Assembly: GCA_025345505.1 (NCBI GenBank)
Contig: JANVCC010000076.1
Location: 14,283,134 to 14,347,133 of the forward strand
DNA length: 64,000 nucleotides
Direction: 5' to 3'
Origin: Todiramphus chloris collaris
Lineage: Eukaryota > Chordata > Aves > Coraciiformes > Alcedinidae
The position numbers were made by a program, and so were the translations under genes. Of the stretch, positions 58,001 to 64,000 are shown in pieces. Each line of letters opens with the position of its first letter. Position 1 is the stretch's first letter. The notes beneath the pieces are model-generated. The model worked only from the letters and a program-made list of their open reading frames with translations. It had not been told where the DNA came from and made no database searches.

Positions 58001-60416
58001 ATAACCATTGAGCCATGATGAAAGTGATGTGGTTTATAGTGACACAGCCTCCATAAATCCAGTTGGATTTGCTGTTGATGGTGGCCCCCATTGCAGCATA
58101 CAGATTACCTTACATTTCTTTTGACCAAAGGAGGTATGTTTGAAACAGGCTTTCTAATCGTTCCTTTAGCCTTTATAAATAGCTTTTAGCTGAAGTTACT
58201 TCTGTTACTTGTGGGTAACTTCACAAGCCATCTTGGCTTTTTGTGTGAGGTTTCCATTAAAAAAGCAAAGCCATCTTGGCTATAGCTTTGTGATGTTTAC
58301 TGCCTCACATTGCTGTGTATTTTTAGACCATGCTTGTCACCACTTGTCAGGCAAATATTGGCCTGTCACCTCTGCTATTAGATAGCCGCTGAAATGCTGT
58401 TGTCAAGATGACTTTTAAGAACTACAAATAATGAATTAATACCTATACTGGTTGTTCCAGGGTAATTTTTTTTTTTTTTTTGTTTTGTTCCAGACTGTAC
58501 TGGAGAGAGAGGTTAGGTTTTGGTAATCTGAATGCAGATCTGTTTCCATCATAGCTGAAGAGTAATTTTAGAGATGATGCTGCTTGTATAAACTATAGAG
58601 GCAAAAAGCAGTAGTTGTAAAACTTGCTTGTTTTTCATAGCTGCATTGTTGCTCATAGGAAGGTTCACAATTTGTTTAATTAAAGTTTGCTCTGTAAACA
58701 GGAGAAAAAGGTATCACTTTTCTTTTTTTACCCGATGGTTCCTTTATGTCCTTTGAAAGCTTCCATGCCAAATTTGACAGGAAAACTGAGTGTCTTTTGT
58801 ATGTTTGGTTGTTTTGCACACCTGAAGTTAAGAAAGAACTTGTTTACTTAGACATAATCTAGATTTACAAGATTTAAAAATGAATCATTTTATTGCTTTT
58901 GCCAGCATGCATTTAACAGTACATGTTGTGCATAGCAAAGAGGGAGGAGCAAGTAGATGGAGTAGTCCATCAGCAGCTGCCAAAACTATACAGTGGATTC
59001 AAGCAATAGCTATTAATCGGTTGTGCTATGAACAGGAAAAAAACATAACATCAAAAGCCTTTAGGGCTTTGGGAGGGGAAATTCCTTCACTCTGCTAAAC
59101 AGAGAAGTATACTTCTAGTCATATGGCAGCTTCTTAAGTTGCTTGAACTAGCAGAATTACTTGTAAACTGTGTTTCATTTCAGTGAATTTCATTTGTTGC
59201 AAATGTGCTAAGCAGGGTTTTTTTTTATGAAAATGCAACAGAAGCCTTCAAGATTAATTTTTTATCTTTTAAATGAAGCTGCAAATATTTTCTCTATTAA
59301 ATTTTCTAAGTTATACATTACGCAACACTGAAAATTACGGAAACATCCTTTGCTTGTATGTTATCGCCTACAAAGCAGAAGTTGTGCTGGATTGAAAATA
59401 GACCTCTAGAAATGGGTATGTTGGTGGAACCCAAAGAAAATGTTTTCTTTCAGACTTATATAAGCTACTTATACTGCTGGACTGCTTCAGATTTAAAGGG
59501 ATGTATCTGGCAAAACCCCCACAGTGAGTCACAAACATATTTCTCTCAGGAAACTTTGGTTTTCCATTTCAGGAAGTGGAATATAAATAACTTGCTTGTA
59601 AGGAGACAGAAAATTCTTTAGTCAATATAAAATTTTAATAGCAGAAATCAGGTTGCCCATATTTTCAAGGCCCACAATTAATTGAGTACAAGTCAGTAGT
59701 AGTTGTGCAGGTTTCGAAAGATTTTTTTTGTCCTTGTTTAATTTTTTTTCTAATTTGCTAATGGTAAAATAGCTGGAAGGACTGAAGATGGTTTTAGTTA
59801 CAATGATTCTCTGTTTTGATTTGATACTTTAACATTTTTAGTTAGGGATTTGGAACAGGGGCTAGGGACTATAAAAAAATAATATATGCACCAGTATTTC
59901 TCATTTATACTTAAATCAGTAAAAGCTGGATTTTTGCTATGAAACTGTTCTGCACAGAATAAAACTTAAAGCTATTCTTGGGTCCTGTAAGGAATGACTG
60001 ACAGTAGTCAAAATGCCCCTTGTATTGCATTGTGATTTAAATCTCTGGATCTTCTGATCCAGATGAGAGCTTCAGAAAAAATGCCTATTATGATGTGATG
60101 TGTAGCTGTTGAATTATTTGGTAAACTTGCATATTTGCTTGAGTGCTGCACATGGTGTTATTTCACATGAGACAAAGGCCTTACAATTTTTCAAATAAAT
60201 TGTGCAGATAGAATACTGTTGCTTCTGTTTTTCTATCTAAACTGTGCTCTCAATATGAAAATAAACCTGATGACAACTATTTGCATATTTCCGTTAATTT
60301 AGAAGAAAAGTCAGAATATCCCAGGTATTACTACAGTGTCTTACAAGATTTTTACAAAATGGAAATTTATGACTCGTGTTTCTGAAGACAACTAGGGACA
60401 TTTAACAAGCTAATGG

Positions 60417-60434
60417 ATTATTATTATTATTATG
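60417..60434. repeat. (TTA)n microsatellite
   Basis: Five to six TTA units in intron 1. Confidence 0.8.
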
Positions 60435-63400
60435 TATTGTCACAGCCTCAGCATTTCTGCTGCTATATATAACTTTCTCATAGTATAAGGGAAAAATTAC
60501 TTGATAGCAGCAAAAAGAGCAGAAAAATGCCATTCCTTCTGTGAGTTGTGATTTTGTTTGGCATCTGCAGAGGAAAACTTTCATTATATATTCAGACTGA
60601 GGGGAGGGGAGTGTGGACGAGGTAAGAAGAAGTTAGGAAATGGGATTTTGTAGGTAGTGGATAAAGCAAGCTTGCTCCTGAACGAAGAGGCCACTATAAG
60701 TGAATGCTTGCTCTCAAAATGAGTAGGAGTGGTATAAAACTAAAATATTTGACAATACTGGCTTTCGAAGCGTTCTCAACCTTTCTACAGATTCCTGGTT
60801 TTGATGCAGCAGTGACTGGAGGGGAATCTTAATGAAGGAGAATCCTAAATTAGTATCAAAGTGTGCAAAGAGGAATGTTGCCAGTATCTCTTAGCCCTGA
60901 CCCTCATGTTTTTCATATGTTGTTCAGCAATTGTGCCGTCAGGGATGCAAAGTGGTTGACAGCTAGGCTTTGCATATTGAACAAGTGAATGATGGAAAAA
61001 AATGGTCTTTGTGGCTTTGAAACAGGCCTGATTTACATTGGGTGGAATATATGCTATTTTATGAAGTTATTTTAAATGAAGGATTTAATTGAAATGCCAG
61101 CTCACTTTTGTAGCAAATAGTAAGGAAACAAACACTGTAAAATAAATACACAGATATATTCTTGTTTTCTAGGTTTATTAACTTTCTATAATGTCTTTAT
61201 GGTACTGCCTAGTAATAGCAAAGTTATCAATCCTAGTGATCTTGTTGAGATGGATTATTCTTTGTAACTCTTCCATTGTCTCAACCCATGAAAATAGAGA
61301 GTAATGATAATATGGGAGAAAAAAGTAGAAGTTTAATAGTATACTGTAATGAAATACCAAGGTTAACACACGTATCAGCGGAAGACAAAGTAGTATTTGC
61401 CTACCAGGTTCAAAGATAGCATTGTCCTTGCTGATGCTGACCTGATGATAAAGGCTTTTCTTATGACAACTTCCCTATATTTGATAGTTTTAAGAGGCTT
61501 AGCTGAAATTTCTATAGTATTGAAATGCTCTGTATGTTTCTGGTTTCTGTCATTATCCCAGGTGCAGGACTTTTGAAGGTGAACCACCTGTGTAAACAGG
61601 GGTCTTTAAATGCTCGGGTCTTGCTCCACTGGAAAGACTGTGCTACATCCTATCAGTGTGTTTTTGATGTACACAATCTCAATACTTCTTCTATAAGTTC
61701 AGAAATATTTTAAATATATAGAAGTACATAGAATAGATTCCCTTGCAATTTCTCTGAATACGAACTTCGGGTTGACTAGTGATCGATTCATTTGGAAGGC
61801 CAGAAAATGAATTCTTATAAGTACTTGCAATAAGGATTCCTGAGCTCCACACCAATCTATTAAACGCAGTATTGTTAAGAAAAAAAGAGATGTATACAGT
61901 TTTTGTGGGGTAATTAGACTGAGGTAATCACGTGAGGCCTAACAAGATAGCTCTCTTTAGTCCTGACCCTGTGAATTGATTTAGCTTTCAGTCTCATTAT
62001 TAAGAGACTTTTGTCATGCTTGAACTTGATGATATGAGCTCTATGCCTTGCGCAGGTGCTTTCCAACACCAAAATAGTAATAGTTCTTAGTATATAAATT
62101 GTGTATGTATTGGTTGGCATCTACAATATGTCACCTTAATCTCTTAAGCCCCTCTTTTCCCCAGAACTGTCCTTTAAGGACTGTGTTTTCCCTCTGCTTC
62201 TGTAATCCATTGTGGAAACTGTGGGCCACAACCTGCAAGCGTTTATAATAAGGTGCTTAAAGCTTGTAGCTTGATTTCATGGCCTTGCTTTATACAAAAT
62301 GTATAAATATTTAATTGTAACTGAAAGAGAAAGTGGGATATTTTTACCCCAAACAAAATATGTAATTGGTGCTGTCCAAGGGAATATATAATTCATTAAA
62401 GCTCATTAGTCAAATGTTTAACATCTTCCTTGTAATGAAAATATTTCCCTATCACTGTTGTGTCTAAAAATAGTGACCATATCCCTATATTTTTGTGCAG
62501 TTCCAAACAAAACAGCATCCTGTTGATCATGTAAAAAGTATCCAATGGACATCTACTTTAAAAATAAAAGCTGTTTTGTTTTCTTGAAGGTTAAGTGCAG
62601 GGTCACTGAGCAGGAAGAGAGAGGTCTGCAGATGGGAGCTCTCAAGTTTTTTGAAAAGAAAGATTTATGCTTCAAGAAGGATGAATTCTTTTATTCTGTT
62701 CTTTAAGTTTATATGAGAATCAGAATGTCATACAATCAAAGTGGAGAATAATGTAATGGAATACATTTTCTCATAGTCCTTTCTTTCCGAAAACGTATCG
62801 AAATGATGCATACTTGCTCATTCTGGGGGAGAAACCTAACAACCCAGGAGTCTAATGTGGTTAGACAAGATGCAGCTCATTACAGGAGTGTGGATATTCT
62901 ATAAACATTAACTTTCTTTAGGGTATATTTATGTTCAGTCTTACATTTAGAGCTTCATCTTTGCTCAAATCATGTTATTTTTTCCAAAACCAAAACTCCG
63001 AGTTTATTACCATAGGTGTATTTGATTTCCGACACCCCACCCTCCCCACCCCCCCCATTTTATAAAGACCTGATTTGTTGTGTGATTTCATTTTCGAAGA
63101 ATAAAGAGTTAACCAACTGTTGGAGCAGCATGGCTAAGTGAATTTCTATCGAGTAAACCAAAATTGACCACTGATTCTTGTTTCACTTGAATAAGTTGCT
63201 ATCAAAGATAATTAAGCTGATCTGTAACCCTTTGAGAAGGTAGCCTTCAAGGGTTTGCCTAGCTCTTACCTAGCTTCTCTTCTATTTAGCTTCTCACCTT
63301 CTCATTATAACCCTTTCCTTGCTTTGACTCTGTAATTTAATGTTTGCCATAACCTGGAAGACCTTTTATGTTTGAAATAAGAGGAGGTAGATATGGCAAA

Positions 63401-63445
63401 GATTAACTTTTGGATGCATAGGTTTACATTTGCTTAACTTTTTTT

Positions 63446-63460
63446 GGGGGGGGGGGGGGG
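63446..63460. repeat. Poly-G run (15 G)
   Basis: CTTTTTTT is followed by 15 G and then AAAA. Length is uncertain in any assembly. Confidence 0.85.
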
Positions 63461-64000
63461 AAAAGATGATTGTGTTGATTTCTGTTTTTTGGCCTGAAAT
63501 TCAGGAAGCCTTGTAGAGGAGAGTGGTGGGAAAAAAAAGGGGTTTAATGAAAAAGGGGAAGGAATGGAATCAGAAACAGATGACTTTCAGAATATCCAGA
63601 AAACATGTTTCTAATGAGATACTGCCCAAAGAAAGTTTCTTGCAGGAGGACATCAGAAATCACACCAACTCACATGCTGCTTGGTTGCACAAGGTGGCCG
63701 AGGATGTGCTATAGAGGGAACTGGTATGCACGTGTTCATGAAGGACGTGCCAGTTGGTGCAGTGGTAATCATTTTGGCTCTTAGTTTCTCTAATTCATTT
63801 TCACAGCACAGCTGTTGTGTGGGACCAGCTCCTGTGCTCAACTCTTGCAGTATTTATGAAGTGCAGATGAATAGCATTCATATTTGTTTGTGGCAAGGCG
63901 GGTTTGAGATAAGTGGTAATTGTTTAGTAATGAGAGGTGTCACTTCCCAAATGAGCTTAAGCTATGCTTTTCTTTTAATCAATTGTAGTCTTCTGTTTCA

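Larger units (their letters stand above)
46925..64000 (+). other. RAPGEF2: RAPGEF2 intron 1 (continues past window)
   Basis: More than 17 kb of intron with no second exon recognised. After the CpG island the composition returns to AT-rich. It holds an inverted homopolymer (47221-47262), T-rich low complexity (48155-48245, 55020-55060), a (TG)n tract (49598-49615), a G-run followed by T-runs (55005-55050), a (TTA)n tract (60417-60434) and a G15 run (63446-63460). I saw no CR1, LTR or other mobile element here, in contrast to the 5' side. Open frames of 60-100 codons on both strands show no conserved motif. Confidence 0.75.

Noticed and set aside
63960-64000. Acceptor-like CTTTTCTTTTAATCAATTGTAG at the right edge as RAPGEF2 exon 2
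   Set aside because: The bases after the AG encode SSVS-like residues rather than the DLEIVYSYL sequence expected for exon 2; only 12 bases are visible.
1-64000. CRISPR arrays, bacterial operons, tRNA or rRNA genes
   Set aside because: None seen. The repeats present are eukaryotic retroelements and microsatellites, and I found no cloverleaf-like or rRNA-like sequence by eye, although small RNA genes could be missed without a covariance search.

Overview
This window reads as vertebrate nuclear DNA from a bird. The evidence is chicken-repeat-1 (CR1) LINEs in both orientations, an ERVL-type solo LTR whose termini (TGTCCTGGTTT... on its own strand) are familiar from songbird genomes, an endogenous class II retrovirus, AT-rich single-copy DNA with very few open frames, and one CpG island holding the first coding exon of a recognisable vertebrate gene. 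A neoavian, probably passerine, source is likely, but I cannot name the species from sequence alone. Two 100-base N runs (7767-7866, 39378-39477) mark assembly gaps.

Layout. 1-1375: 5' half of a minus-strand CR1 that continues off the left edge. ORF1 (GDSL-type esterase) is damaged, but the visible ORF2 endonuclease frame is uninterrupted. 1376-9994: non-coding DNA with low-complexity tracts and the first gap inside a C/T-rich tract. 9995-10792: solo ERVL-type LTR on the minus strand. About 11850-18345: a second, much longer minus-strand CR1 (reverse transcriptase, ORF2 C-terminus, 3' UTR), split by a complete but decayed endogenous retrovirus (12476-17318, plus strand) with a 6-bp target duplication. 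18346-46250: gene-poor DNA with a short CR1 3' end (36693-37049), microsatellites, a perfect 86-bp tandem duplication and the second gap. About 46250-47215: CpG island containing the promoter region, 5' UTR and first coding exon (46850-46918, plus strand) of RAPGEF2, a Rap guanine-nucleotide exchange factor. 46919-64000: the start of RAPGEF2 intron 1. No further exon was recognised, so the intron is longer than 17 kb.

Relations. The only host gene I can support is RAPGEF2; the 46 kb before it looks intergenic. The most informative structure is the nested retroelement: the CR1 landed first, acquired damage, and was then hit by the retrovirus. The provirus combines a tRNA-Trp-type primer site, a betaretrovirus-like matrix and dUTPase, a YMDD reverse transcriptase and a CX6CC-type transmembrane Env. 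I found no clearly new biological system. The items most worth checking are the mosaic provirus and its surviving Env-TM frame, the open CR1 endonuclease frame, the 5' leader of RAPGEF2 (a uORF and a long in-frame upstream reading frame), the C15-A-T9-G17 inverted homopolymer just inside intron 1, and the 86-bp duplication. All homology calls are by eye and recall, with no database search.
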